Shown in pieces: positions 53,707 to 64,000 of a stretch of 64,000 nucleotides of DNA. The stretch is from Streptomyces sp. GESEQ-35 (GTDB taxonomy: Bacteria; Actinomycetota; Actinomycetes; Streptomycetales; Streptomycetaceae), in the NCBI RefSeq assembly GCF_017948485.1, contig NZ_JAFFSX010000002.1, positions 558,001 through 622,000 on the forward strand, given 5' to 3'. Made by a program: the position numbers and the translations under genes. Each line of letters begins with the position of its first letter. The stretch's first letter is position 1. The notes beneath the pieces are model-generated. The model saw only the letters and a list, made by a program, of their open reading frames with translations. It had not been told where the DNA came from and searched no databases.

Positions 53707-54443
53707 GTGCTGGCGGCAACATGCTGGGGAAGGCCGCGATCATCCTCGACTGCTTCACCCCGAGCGGCGGTCCGTTCCGCCTGTCGGAACTCTCCGAGCG
53801 CACCGGCCTGCCCAAGCCCACGGTGCACCGGCTCGCGGCCGACCTGGTCGGGCTCGGCTGGCTGGAGCGCACGGGCCCCCAGTACCGGCTCGGCGCGAAG
53901 CTGTTCGAGCTCGGCTCACTGGTGCCACGCCGGCGTGACCTGCGGGAGACGGCCCTGCCGTTCCTTCAGGACCTGTTCGAGGCGACCCGCGAGACCGTCC
54001 ACCTCGGTGTCAGGGAGGGCATGGAGGTGGTCTACCTCGAACGAATCCACGGCCACGAGGCCCTGCACCTGCCCTCCCGCATCGGTGGCAGCCTGCCCCT
54101 GACCTGCACCGGCGTGGGCAAGGCCCTGCTCGCGTTCTCCTGCGCCGAGCTGACCGAGGAGGTGTTGTCCCGCCCGCTCCCGAGTCTCACGCCCCACTCG
54201 ATCACCGACCCGGTGCGCCTGCGCATGTCCTTGGAGAAGACCCAGGTGTCGGGCCTGGCCTACGAGGAGCAGGAGGCCGCACTCGGGGTGAGCTGCATCG
54301 CGGCCCCCGTCTTCGCCGGGGACGCGACGGTCGCCGCCCTCTCCGTGGCCGTACCGCGGATGCGCTTCAGCCCCGCCCAGCTGGCCCCCGCGGTGCGCAC
54401 GGCGGCACTGGGCTTGTCGCGTGTCCTGCGCGGAGGCAACTGA
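53694..54443 (+). CDS. IclR-family transcriptional regulator
   Basis: 249 residues from GTG 53694, or 240 from ATG 53721. The winged helix (about 10-75; [49 protein letters not shown]) and the C-terminal effector domain (about 85-245; [31 protein letters not shown] and [14 protein letters not shown]) are complete. IclR proteins often control aromatic catabolism and bind an aromatic or keto acid. The palindrome over the GTG makes the ATG at 53721 a serious alternative start. It probably regulates the divergent meta-pathway operon and itself. Confidence 0.9.
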   Translation: MTRNSAGGNMLGKAAIILDCFTPSGGPFRLSELSERTGLPKPTVHRLAADLVGLGWLERTGPQYRLGAKLFELGSLVPRRRDLRETALPFLQDLFEATRETVHLGVREGMEVVYLERIHGHEALHLPSRIGGSLPLTCTGVGKALLAFSCAELTEEVLSRPLPSLTPHSITDPVRLRMSLEKTQVSGLAYEEQEAALGVSCIAAPVFAGDATVAALSVAVPRMRFSPAQLAPAVRTAALGLSRVLRGGN

Positions 54444-54453
54444 CGTCGCAGAA

Positions 54454-54535
54454 ACGCGCCCCAAAGGGGCGCGGGGCTGTATCGATTTGCGGCTCCGCCG
54501 CGTGGGCGCGACCAGCCACGACGCACCCGCAGACG
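54454..54535. terminator. Dispersed GC-rich element acting as terminator
   Basis: CGCGCCCC-AAA-GGGGCGCG (54455-54473) forms an eight-base-pair stem 11 bases after the IclR stop, followed by GGGGCTGTATCGATTTGCGG, CTCCGCCGCG and GGGCGCGACCAGCCACGACG, the long form of the element. It separates the converging IclR and meaB genes. Confidence 0.7.
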
Positions 54536-54557
54536 ATTGACGGCCTATCGCGGACCG

Positions 54558-55528
54558 CTACATGCCGAACGCCTTCAGAATCCGTTCCGCCGCCACCGTC
54601 GCCGTCAACTCCCCATCCCGCACCCGCTGTTCGAGCCCCGGCGCAAGCGAACGTACCGTCGGATCGGCATGCAGCCGCCCCAACAGCTCGTCGCGGACCA
54701 TGCTCCAGGTCCAGTCGACCTGCTGGTCGCGGCGTTTGGCGGCGAGGCGTCCCGTGGAGTCCAACAACGCCCGGTGCTGTTCGAGGCGCTCCCAGACGGT
54801 GTCCAGCCCGGACGACTCACGGGCGCTACAGTGCAGGACGGGCGGCGTCCAGGCGGCGTCCCTGCCGTGCATCAGCCGCAGCGCGCCGGACAGTTCACGC
54901 GCCGCCGCCCGAGCGTCGCGTTCGTGCGGCCCGTCCGCCTTGTTCACGGCGATCACGTCGGCCAGCTCCAGCACACCCTTCTTGATGCCCTGCAACTGGT
55001 CGCCCGTGCGGGCCAGCGTGAGCAGCAGGAAGGAGTCGACCATGTTGGCCACCGCCGTCTCCGACTGCCCGACGCCCACCGTCTCCACGAGCACCACGTC
55101 GTAGCCCGCGGCCTCCATCACCACCATGGACTCGCGCGTGGCCTTGGCGACCCCGCCGAGCGTGCCCGCGCTCGGGGAGGGCCGGACGAAGGCCGCGGGA
55201 TCCACGGCCAGGCGTTCCATCCTGGTCTTGTCGCCGAGGATCGACCCGCCCGTACGGCTGGACGACGGGTCGACGGCCAGCACGGCGACCCGGTGACCGA
55301 GGGACGTCAGCATCGTCCCGAACGCGTCGATGAACGTCGACTTCCCCACGCCGGGCACCCCGCTGATACCGATCCGCCGCGCGTTCCCGCTGTGCGGGAG
55401 CAGCTCGGTCAGCAACTCCTGGGCCAAAGCCCGGTGTTGGGGCCGGGTGGACTCGACAAGAGTGATGGCACGCGCGACGAGCGCCCGCTTCCCGTCGAGG
55501 ACGCCCTTGACATAGGTGTCGACGTCGA

Positions 55529-55532
<4 letters not shown>
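54558..55532 (-). CDS. meaB: MeaB-type GTPase, chaperone of methylmalonyl-CoA mutase
   Basis: 324 residues from GTG 55532, overlapping the mutB stop (GTGA). G3E/SIMIBI GTPase: P-loop [18 protein letters not shown] near 54-71, switch blocks [22 protein letters not shown] near 85-106 and [20 protein letters not shown] near 145-164, base-recognition AVNKADG near 195. MeaB loads and protects the adenosylcobalamin of methylmalonyl-CoA mutase, ejecting damaged cofactor. Third gene of mutA-mutB-meaB. Confidence 0.95.
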
Positions 55533-57690
<2,158 letters not shown>

Positions 57691-57691
<1 letters not shown>

Positions 57692-59502
57692 CAGGACACT
57701 CCCATGCGGTCGAGGGTGGCGGAGAGCACGGCTACGGCGTCGCAGCCCGCGAAGATGTGGTCGTCGACATCGGTGTACTGCCCGGGCCTGCCCGCGAGGA
57801 ACACATGGCGGGCGCCCGCCGTCTTCAGGGACTGCGCGGTGTCCGCGGCCTGCTCCTCGTACAGCGCGTCGCTGGAGCAGAGGCAGGCCTCGGTGGCGCC
57901 GCTCTCTTCGAAGGTGCCCTCTGTGACGGGTTCGATGCCGCCCGCCTGGAAGAGGTTCGCGGCGAAGGTGAGGCGCGCGGTGTGGGCCGCGGCGGGACCG
58001 AGCGCGGCCAGGAAGATCCGCGGCCGGGTGCCGGTCGCGGCGAGGTGGGCGTCGGAGCGGGCGCGCAGGGCCTCGTAGGCCTCGTCGCGGCGGACGCGGG
58101 GGAGTCCGCCGGACGGCGGCTCGGGCGCGGGCGCGCGCTCCACCGGCTTCTCGGCGAGATGCGGGAACTCGCTGACGCCGGTGATGGGTTCACGCCGCTT
58201 GGCGAGCTTCGCGGTGCGCGCCTCCCAGGTCTCCGCGAGCTTCTCGCCGAGCCGGCCCGAGCGCAGCGCCGCCGCCTGGCCGCCGATCTGCTCCAGCCAC
58301 TGGAAGAACTCCCAGCCCGCGTGGGCGAGTTCGTCGGCGAGCCGCTCCACGTACCAGGAGCCGCCCGCCGGGTCGATCACCCGGGCCAGGTGCGACTCCT
58401 CGATGAGGATCGTCGAGGTGTTGCGGGCGATGCGCCGGGCGAACGCGTCCGGCAGACCGAGGACGTGGTCGAAGGGCAGCACGGTGACGGAGTCGGCGCC
58501 GCCCACCCCGGCGGCCAGCGTGGCGATCGTCGTGCGCAGCATGTTCACCCACGGGTCGCGGCGCGACATCATCACCGGTGAGGTCACGACATGCTGGACC
58601 TGCGCGCCCGAGGCGTCCAAAGCGCCGGACGCCTCGGCGACCCGCGCCCACAGCCGCCGTGCGGCACGCAGCTTGGCGATGGTCAGGAACTGGTCGGCGG
58701 TGGCCGCGTAGCGGAACTCCAGCTGTGCGCAGGCCTGTTCCACGGTGAGCTCGGCCTCGGTCAGCTCCCGCAGGTAGGTGACACCGGTCGCCAGCGAAGC
58801 GCCCAGCTCCTGCGCGGCCGAGCCGCCGGCCTCGTGGTACGGCAGCGCGTCCACGGTCAGCGCCCGCAGCCCCGGGTACTCCTCGGCGCACCGCCGGGCC
58901 AGTCCCGCCGCGGGCCCGAAATCGAGCCGCTGCCCGGTCCGGGCCTCGTACCCGAGCGGGTCGGCCCCGAGGTTGCCGCGCGCCGCGTCACGGGCGACGC
59001 CCCGCTCCTCGTACAGCCGCAGCAGCTCACCCGCCGCGCTTTCGGTGTTCCGGCCGGCCTCCAGGACGATGGGCGCCAGATCGAGGTAAACGCCTTCGAG
59101 GGCTTGGCCGAGCGCTGAGACAGGGAAACCGCCTTCACCGACGACCAGCCAGAGAGAGGTGACACCGTTTTCGAGGTCGGCGAGGACGAGGTCGCCCGAG
59201 GCCGTCGCATGCCGCTGTCGTACGTCCCAGCCCCCGGCGGTGTTCCCTTCCGGGCGGCTGCCTCGCACAAAGGGGGAGAAACCGGGGAAACCGGTTTCGG
59301 GAGCGGTGTCGAGCGCGGTGTACAGGGGCCGGGTGCGCAGCCCGTCCTCCAGCGCGGTGGCCAGGGCATCCTCGGCGGCTCCACCCGAGACCTCCCTGCC
59401 CGACTTGCGCAGGACACCCTCCACGAGGTGCTGCCACTGCTCTTGGGTCGCGGCGGGGAACTCGGCGGCCAACGAGAGCCCGTCATTGGGCAGGACTGTC
59501 AT
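57691..59502 (-). CDS. mutA: Methylmalonyl-CoA mutase, small non-catalytic subunit
   Basis: 603 residues, homologous to the large subunit along its length: [27 protein letters not shown] near 50-78, a barrel core, and [37 protein letters not shown] near 365-400. The C-terminal domain keeps the fold but has lost the DxHxxG cobalamin motif, as expected for the structural subunit of the actinobacterial heterodimer. It starts 83 bases after the end of cbiO on the same strand, so it may be read from the cobalt-transport message; a TAGCAT box near the start could also be its own promoter. Confidence 0.95.
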
Positions 59503-59585
59503 GCTCGGATGCTAGGCGAGCGTGCTTGAGCAGCAGCAGAGCCGAAGGCTGTGACCTTGCCCTCGCCGCTTCTGTGACCGGTGCC

Positions 59586-60425
59586 TCACCGCTCGACGGC
59601 CACCATGGCGGCGAGTTCGTCGGCGGTACGGGGACCCGCTGCCGAATCGGTCAACAGCCCGTGCGCGCAGAGTACTTGGGCCGCCGCGACACCCCACGGC
59701 AGCCGCAGCCCGGCCTGCTGGAGGAGGTCGGTCCGGGCCAGCATCCCGGCGGCGGGACCGGTGCGTACTCCGGACGGGGTGAGCAGCGCCGTGTCGTCGG
59801 CCCAGCGCAGAGCGAGATCCACGTCGTGCGTCGCCATCACCACCGTCGTGCCGCCGGCCCGCAGGCCGTCGAGGGTGGCGAGCAGCCGCTCCTGTCCGTC
59901 GGGGTCGAGCCCGGCGGTCGGCTCGTCGAGGATCAGCACCCGGGGCCGCATCGCGACCGCGCCCGCGATCGCCGTCCGCTTCCGCTGTCCGTAGGAGAGC
60001 AGATGCGTGGGCCGGTCGGCCAGCCCGGCGATGTCCAGCGCCGCGAGGGCCTCGTCGACGTGCGCCCGCACCTGAGGGTCGGGCAGTCCCAGGTTCAGCG
60101 GTCCGAAGGACACGTCCTGCGCGACGGACGCGGCGAACAGCTGGTCGTCCGGGTCCTGCACCACCAGCTGGACGGTGGTCCGCAGCCGGGTCAGGCCCTT
60201 GCGGTCGTACGACACCCGCTTCCCGTCGAGCGTCAGCTCCCCGGTGCGCGGCCGCAGCCCGCCGCTCAGCAGCCGCATCAGCGTGGTCTTCCCGGTGCCG
60301 TTGCGGCCGAGCAGCGCAAGCGCACGCCCCTCACGCACCTCGAAGTCGAGCCCGCTGAGCACGGCGGGACCGTCCTCGTAGGCGAAGGACACGCCCCGCA
60401 GGGCGACGAGGGCGGCCTCGCTCAT
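59586..60425 (-). CDS. cbiO: Cobalt ECF transporter ATPase CbiO
   Basis: 279 residues. Walker A LLGRNGTGKTTLMRLLSGGL near 37-56, the Q-loop QLVVQDPDDQLFAASVAQDVSFGP typical of energy-coupling-factor ATPases, signature LLSYGQRKRTAIAGAVAMRPRVLILDEPTAGLDP near 138-171, and H-loop MATHDVDLA. It powers cobalt import together with CbiQ, CbiM and CbiN encoded just upstream. The start overlaps the cbiQ stop (ATGA). Confidence 0.95.
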   Translation of the reverse strand: MSEAALVALRGVSFAYEDGPAVLSGLDFEVREGRALALLGRNGTGKTTLMRLLSGGLRPRTGELTLDGKRVSYDRKGLTRLRTTVQLVVQDPDDQLFAASVAQDVSFGPLNLGLPDPQVRAHVDEALAALDIAGLADRPTHLLSYGQRKRTAIAGAVAMRPRVLILDEPTAGLDPDGQERLLATLDGLRAGGTTVVMATHDVDLALRWADDTALLTPSGVRTGPAAGMLARTDLLQQAGLRLPWGVAAAQVLCAHGLLTDSAAGPRTADELAAMVAVER

Positions 60426-61171
60426 GACAGCGGCCTTTCCAGTACGAAGGTGAGGGTGGCCAGCGTCGCAAGGAGCGCCACGCTCGCGACCGTGAAGCGG
60501 ACGGAGACGCGGGCCTCCGGCACCAGGACGCGCAGCGTGCCGTCGTAGCCGCGCCCGGCGAGCCCGGCCTGGAGCCGCGTCGCCCGGTCGAAGGCCCGCA
60601 CGAACGCGGTCGCGCCGAGCCCGGCCAGGGACCGCCACGCGGCGGCCCGCGTGGTGTGCCCGAGCCGCGCCGCCTGCGCCTCCCGGATTCGGCGCATGGA
60701 GTCCAGGAGCAGGAAACTCATGCGGTACGTCACCAGCGCCACGTCGACGACCGGCGCGGGCACCCCGGCCTTCACCAGGCGGGGCAGCAGGTCGGACATG
60801 GGTGTGGTGAACGCGAACAGCAGCACGCCGAGCGAGGCGGCCGAGGTGCGCAGCAGCAGTTCCCCGGCGCGCAGGTGACCTTCGTCGGCCAGGGTCACGA
60901 ACCCGTCCGGGCCGCCGACCTGCACCAGCAGGGTGGCCGCCCCGGTCACGCAGAAGCCCAGCGGGACGCGGTAGGCACGCCACAGCTTGCGGCCGGGCAC
61001 GCCCGCCGGGCCCAGCAGCACGGCGAGCGCGGTGGCCAGGACCAGGGCCGCGCCCGGCCAGGGCGGCAACGAGATCGCCAGCACGGTGAGGCCGAGTCCG
61101 AGCACGGCCTTGTCCACGGGGTGACGGCGGCGCCAGCGACTGCTGTGCGCCGCCGCGTCGATGGGCAGCAC
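60422..61171 (-). CDS. cbiQ: Cobalt ECF transporter transmembrane protein CbiQ
   Basis: 249 residues from GTG 61171, directly after the cbiN stop. Four to six hydrophobic helices; the ECF-T coupling motifs (Ala-Arg-Gly type) are seen as RRIREAQAARLG near 160-171 and RATRLQAGLAGRGYDG near 192-207. These contact the ATPase grooves. The N-terminal HPVDKAVLGLGLTVLAI is typical of CbiQ. Confidence 0.93.
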   Translation of the reverse strand: MLPIDAAAHSSRWRRRHPVDKAVLGLGLTVLAISLPPWPGAALVLATALAVLLGPAGVPGRKLWRAYRVPLGFCVTGAATLLVQVGGPDGFVTLADEGHLRAGELLLRTSAASLGVLLFAFTTPMSDLLPRLVKAGVPAPVVDVALVTYRMSFLLLDSMRRIREAQAARLGHTTRAAAWRSLAGLGATAFVRAFDRATRLQAGLAGRGYDGTLRVLVPEARVSVRFTVASVALLATLATLTFVLERPLS

Positions 61172-61519
61172 TCAGACCTGCTCGTCGGCCGTGCTCTCGG
61201 CGCCCTGCCGCTCCAGCACCCGCTGCTCACCCTGCCGCCGCCCGCGCCGCACACCGAAGTAGTAGGAGAGGGCGCCGGCTCCGATCGCCGCTTGGAGGGC
61301 GAACAGCCCCGACTCGATCTCGGCCGACGGCGGTTCGTACAGGGGCGAGAACCAGGGCTCGTAGTCCGGCTCGAGCTCGGTGATCGCCGTCTCCGCCTCG
61401 CCGTCGGCGCCGGTGAACGGCTCCTCCTTGTCGTCACCGAGGCCCAGCGCAAGCGGCAGCACCGCGAGGGCGACGACGGCGAGCAGCAGCAGAAGATTGA
61501 TCTTTGTGTTCCGTTTCAT
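61172..61519 (-). CDS. cbiN: Cobalt transport protein CbiN
   Basis: 115 residues. Two hydrophobic helices ([20 protein letters not shown], about 7-26, and [18 protein letters not shown], about 72-89) flank an acidic extracytoplasmic loop containing [31 protein letters not shown], the hallmark of CbiN. The loop helps CbiM take up Co2+. Starts in the cbiM stop codon (ATGA). Confidence 0.93.
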   Translation of the reverse strand: MKRNTKINLLLLLAVVALAVLPLALGLGDDKEEPFTGADGEAETAITELEPDYEPWFSPLYEPPSAEIESGLFALQAAIGAGALSYYFGVRRGRRQGEQRVLERQGAESTADEQV

Positions 61520-62208
61520 CGGGCCACCGCCTCGGTGCCGGCCTTCTTGGTGAGCAGCACGCCGAGCCGGGTCAGCTCCCCCTTGCTGGACTGCACGAGC
61601 AGCCGCATCACCAGCACCGTGAGCAGCCCCTCGCTCACCGCGAGCGGGATCTGCGTGACCGCGAAGATGGACCCGAACTTGCCCAGCGCGCCCAGGAAAC
61701 CGCTGCTCGGGTCGGGGAAGGCGAGCGCCAGCTGGACGCTGGTGACGCAGTAGGTGGACAGGTCGGCGACGAACGCGCCGAAGAACACGGCCACCATCAG
61801 CGGCACGTCGTAGCGCCGCAGCAGCTTGTAGACGGCGTATCCGGCCCAGGGCCCGACGATCGCCATCGAGAAGACGTTGGCGCCGAGCGTGGTCAGGCCG
61901 CCGTGGGCGAGCAGCAGCGCCTGGAAGAGCAGGGTGATGGTGCCCAGCACCGCCATGATCGGCGGCCGGAACAGGATGGCGCCCAGGCCGGTGCCGGTGG
62001 GGTGGGAGCAACTCCCGGTCACCGAGGGCAGTTTGAGAGCCGACAGAACGAACGTGAAGGCTCCGGAGGCGCCGAGGAGCAGGGTGCTCTCCGGGTGCTC
62101 CCTGACCTCACGGGTGAGTGACCGGACTCCGTGGACGACAAATGGCGCCGACGCGACGCTCCAGGCGACCGCGTGCGCCGGAGGCAGAAATCCCTCGGCT
62201 ATGTGCAT
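61516..62208 (-). CDS. cbiM: Cobalt ECF transporter substrate-binding protein CbiM
   Basis: 230 residues. The N-terminus [13 protein letters not shown] holds the Met-1/His-2 metal site of CbiM/NikM proteins; the other expected ligands are in [15 protein letters not shown] near 67-81. Six hydrophobic helices. Together with CbiN it selects Co2+ for cobalamin synthesis. First gene of cbiMNQO, downstream of a cobalamin riboswitch and a promoter of its own. Confidence 0.95.
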   Translation of the reverse strand: MHIAEGFLPPAHAVAWSVASAPFVVHGVRSLTREVREHPESTLLLGASGAFTFVLSALKLPSVTGSCSHPTGTGLGAILFRPPIMAVLGTITLLFQALLLAHGGLTTLGANVFSMAIVGPWAGYAVYKLLRRYDVPLMVAVFFGAFVADLSTYCVTSVQLALAFPDPSSGFLGALGKFGSIFAVTQIPLAVSEGLLTVLVMRLLVQSSKGELTRLGVLLTKKAGTEAVAR

Positions 62209-62250
62209 GGCTCAGCAGACCCTCTCCAGCACCTCGTGGATGGTTGACGT

Positions 62251-62410
62251 GCCTTGGCCGGTCTCCTGGCTGACGGGTACCACCGCCCGTGCTCCGCCTT
62301 CCCGGGTCCCGAAGAACCCAGTGGCTGCCCGTGAGGGCCGGAGCCGGACTTCCCGATTCACAGTGGCGAGGGCCGCACCGGCATCACACCGGATTTCCCG
62401 TTCACCAAGG
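62251..62410 (-). ncRNA. Cobalamin (adenosylcobalamin) riboswitch controlling cbiMNQO
   Basis: On the minus strand, in order: GGTGAACGGGAAATCCGGTG, TGATGCCGGTGCGGCCCTCG, CCACTGTGAATC (the classic conserved core), then a peripheral arm with GGGAAG..CCGG and a second GCCACTG. Last comes the B12 box GTCAGCCAGGAGACCGGCC about 60-70 bases before the cbiM ATG. Order, spacing and box sequences match the class. Cobalamin binding is expected to lower cbiMNQO expression; the expression platform between the B12 box and the GAGAGG ribosome site is not resolved. Confidence 0.93.
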
Positions 62411-62417
62411 CGTGGTG

Positions 62418-62447
62418 ACAGTAGTGGGCACTCGGGGGTGGTGACAA
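62418..62447 (-). promoter_or_regulatory. Promoter of the riboswitch-cbiMNQO transcript
   Basis: Minus strand: TTGTCA, 18 bases, TACTGT. The predicted start lies near 62410, exactly where the riboswitch begins. It is a vegetative-sigma-like promoter; nothing else in 62448-62533 was recognised. Confidence 0.6.
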
Positions 62448-62533
62448 GCCGTGCACGGGGGCGCACGGGGGAGTGAACAGCGCGGAGCGCTCCGCTGGAA
62501 GGGCCGCGGGAAGGGCCGCGATGTCGTCGGTTC

Positions 62534-62621
62534 GCTGCGGCGCCGTCGTGGCTGGTCGCGCCCACCCGGCGGAGCCGCATATGGATACAGCCCCGCGCCC
62601 CTTCGGGGCGCTGCCGAACCG
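62534..62621. repeat. Dispersed GC-rich element, long form
   Basis: GCTGCGGCGCCGTCGTGGCT...GGCGGAGCCGCA...CAGCCCC then GCGCCCC-TTC-GGGGCGC (62595-62611) and GCTGCCGAACCG. Near-identical to the copy inside the PKS gene (42330-42416). It lies after the stop of the aminopeptidase gene and may terminate it. Confidence 0.8.
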
Positions 62622-62643
62622 CAGCCGGCCTCACCCGACCTGC

Positions 62644-64000
62644 TCAGCGGCCGTCGCCGCCGGGGTCCGGCAGCCCCGGCCCCGTACACCGCACGTCCGC
62701 GGCCGGAACCTCTCCGCCCACGAGATACGCGGCCACCGTGCCGTCCACGCAGGCGTTGCCGCGGCTGGCGAACACGCCGTGCGAGTAGTCGTCGGCGAGG
62801 GTGATCAGCCGCGAGCCCGGCAGCACCTTGCCCAGCTCGCGGGCCCCCTCGATGGGAGTGACCGGGTCGTGCGCGGAGGCGACCAGCAGGACCGGCGGAG
62901 CGTCGGGGCTGCCGAGCGGGGTCCGCCGGGCGGGCCGGTACTGCCAGTAGGCGCAGGTGGACGCCTCCATGCCGGTCAGGACCGGCTGGGCGTCGATACG
63001 GCGGGTGCGGCGGAGGTCCGCCAGGATGCTGTCCGGCGTGGGCGCGGGACCGTCGGCGCACTTGACGATGCGGTTGGCCGCCTCGTAGTTGCGGGAGTCG
63101 GGGCTGTCGAACGCCGCGCCGGGCCGGAGTCCGTCCGTGGTGCCGTCGTTCAGGTAGGTCCGCATCCCGTCGGCGAGACCCGCCCAGCGTTCGGTTCGGC
63201 CGAGAGCGCGGTAGACGGCACGGTCGAACTCGGACGCCCCGAAGCCGTCCACGGGTACGGAGCCCAGCCCTCGGCGCACCCGCAGATAGGCCCGGCGTAC
63301 GTCATCCGCGCCCGAGCCCAGACCGAAGCGCTCGGCATGGGCTGCGGTCCACTCGAAGAACGTGTCCCGCTGCCGCAGCAGCTCCCGGCTCTGGAGCACG
63401 TCGAAGTCGTACCAGTTCCAGGGCCCGACCACACTGTCCAGCACCATCCGCCCGACCCGCCGCGGGAACAGTGCCGCATAGGCCGCGCCGAGATAACTGC
63501 CGTACGACACCCCGAGGAAGCTCGTCCTGGGCTCGCCGAGCGCGGCGCGTATGGCGTCCATGTCGTACGCCGTCTGCTCGGTGGACAGATACGGCAGGAC
63601 GTCGCCCGCGCCCGTCGCGCAGTCGTCGGCCATGTCCCGCAGCGAGGCGAGGTGGGCCCGTTCCGCCGTCGGACCCACCGGCACGGGATCCGCGCCCGGA
63701 CTGTCGAACAGGCCGCCCATGGCGCCGCAGTCGACCGGTGAGCTCCGGCCGACGCCGCGCGGGTCGAAGCCGATGACGTCGTACGAACGCCGCACGCTCT
63801 CGGGGAGTTTGGCGCGCTTGGTCACCGCGTAGGCGAGCCCGGAGCCGCCAGGACCGCCGGGGTTCACCAGCAGGATGCCGCGTCGCTCGGCGGGCGTGCC
63901 GGAGGCGGGGACGCGGGAGACGGCGATGGTCAGGCGCGGTCCCTCCGGGTGGTGCCGGTCGAGCGGGACGCTGATCCGACCGCACTCGACGCGGTCGGGT
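62644..64000 (-). CDS. Tripeptidyl-aminopeptidase-like alpha/beta hydrolase (5' end outside the window)
   Basis: At least 452 residues are visible; the frame is open to the window edge, so the N-terminus and any signal peptide are not seen. The visible start reads ECGRISVPLDRHHPEG, then NPGGPGGSG (oxyanion loop), VIGFDPRGVGRSSP, nucleophile GVSYGSYLG, acid SAHDPVTP and His DDYSHGVF, with the TAP C-terminal domain around them. Family members (SlpD/TAP type) are secreted or lipid-anchored peptidases that remove tripeptides from protein N-termini in Streptomyces. Two Cys pairs (DCGAMG...DDCATG; KCAD...STCAYW) fit disulfides of an exported protein. Confidence 0.9.
   Translation of the reverse strand, partial: PDRVECGRISVPLDRHHPEGPRLTIAVSRVPASGTPAERRGILLVNPGGPGGSGLAYAVTKRAKLPESVRRSYDVIGFDPRGVGRSSPVDCGAMGGLFDSPGADPVPVGPTAERAHLASLRDMADDCATGAGDVLPYLSTEQTAYDMDAIRAALGEPRTSFLGVSYGSYLGAAYAALFPRRVGRMVLDSVVGPWNWYDFDVLQSRELLRQRDTFFEWTAAHAERFGLGSGADDVRRAYLRVRRGLGSVPVDGFGASEFDRAVYRALGRTERWAGLADGMRTYLNDGTTDGLRPGAAFDSPDSRNYEAANRIVKCADGPAPTPDSILADLRRTRRIDAQPVLTGMEASTCAYWQYRPARRTPLGSPDAPPVLLVASAHDPVTPIEGARELGKVLPGSRLITLADDYSHGVFASRGNACVDGTVAAYLVGGEVPAADVRCTGPGLPDPGGDGR

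Overview
The window is very GC-rich, with strong third-position GC, frequent GTG starts, dense ATGA/GTGA gene overlaps, F420-type and cobalamin metabolism, and a dispersed GC-rich hairpin element. Together these point to a Streptomyces (or close relative) chromosome. No rRNA, tRNA, CRISPR array, prophage or transposase was recognised. All functions are inferred by reading the protein families; no database search was run.

Left part (1-22.6 kb): the 3' end of a GntR/UTRA regulator; an ROK sugar kinase with a small coupled membrane protein; a SNF2-type helicase translationally coupled to a SWIM zinc-finger protein; a membrane protein; a fused PcaD/PcaC-like protein whose hydrolase half appears to have lost its nucleophile; an MBL-fold hydrolase; exonuclease III; a secreted SGNH esterase; an orphan glutamate-type ABC ATPase; a gamma-glutamyltransferase; a ClpC-like AAA+ unfoldase; and a repeat-rich unknown protein. 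The helicase and exonuclease III genes carry near-identical promoters matching the PafBC/RecA-NDp DNA-damage promoter (TTGTCAG-N10-TAGRKT).

Middle part (22.7-31.7 kb): a catabolic island for a cyclic ureide, most likely the reductive pyrimidine route. It has two paralogous carbamoyl-amidohydrolases, a class III aminotransferase, a PucR regulator, a dihydropyrimidinase/hydantoinase, an LLM (F420-type) oxidoreductase and an NCS1 permease. No dihydropyrimidine dehydrogenase is present in the window. After it (31.7-36.3 kb) come a DUF3558-like exported protein, a methyltransferase with an AhpD-like partner, and a divergent NarL-type two-component system.

Specialised metabolism (36.3-45.9 kb): a single-protein, single-module type I PKS (ligase-ACP-KS-AT-DH-KR-ACP-TE), translationally coupled to a flavin-dependent halogenase. 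The expected product is a starter acid lengthened by two carbons to a 2-enoic acid and chlorinated or brominated. An 87-bp copy of the dispersed intergenic element lies in frame inside the PKS, between KS and AT.

Right part (46-64 kb): a second gamma-glutamyltransferase-like protein; an inositol-monophosphatase-family enzyme; a PYROXD2-like FAD oxidoreductase coupled to a macro-domain protein, with a possible third DNA-damage promoter; the lower meta-cleavage pathway (hydratase, acetaldehyde dehydrogenase, aldolase) divergent from an IclR regulator whose start codon sits in a perfect 19-bp palindrome; methylmalonyl-CoA mutase (mutA-mutB-meaB); and, just upstream on the same strand, the cobalt ECF transporter cbiMNQO preceded by a cobalamin riboswitch. 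Cobalt uptake and a B12-dependent enzyme may therefore be linked. The window ends inside a secreted tripeptidyl-aminopeptidase-like hydrolase.
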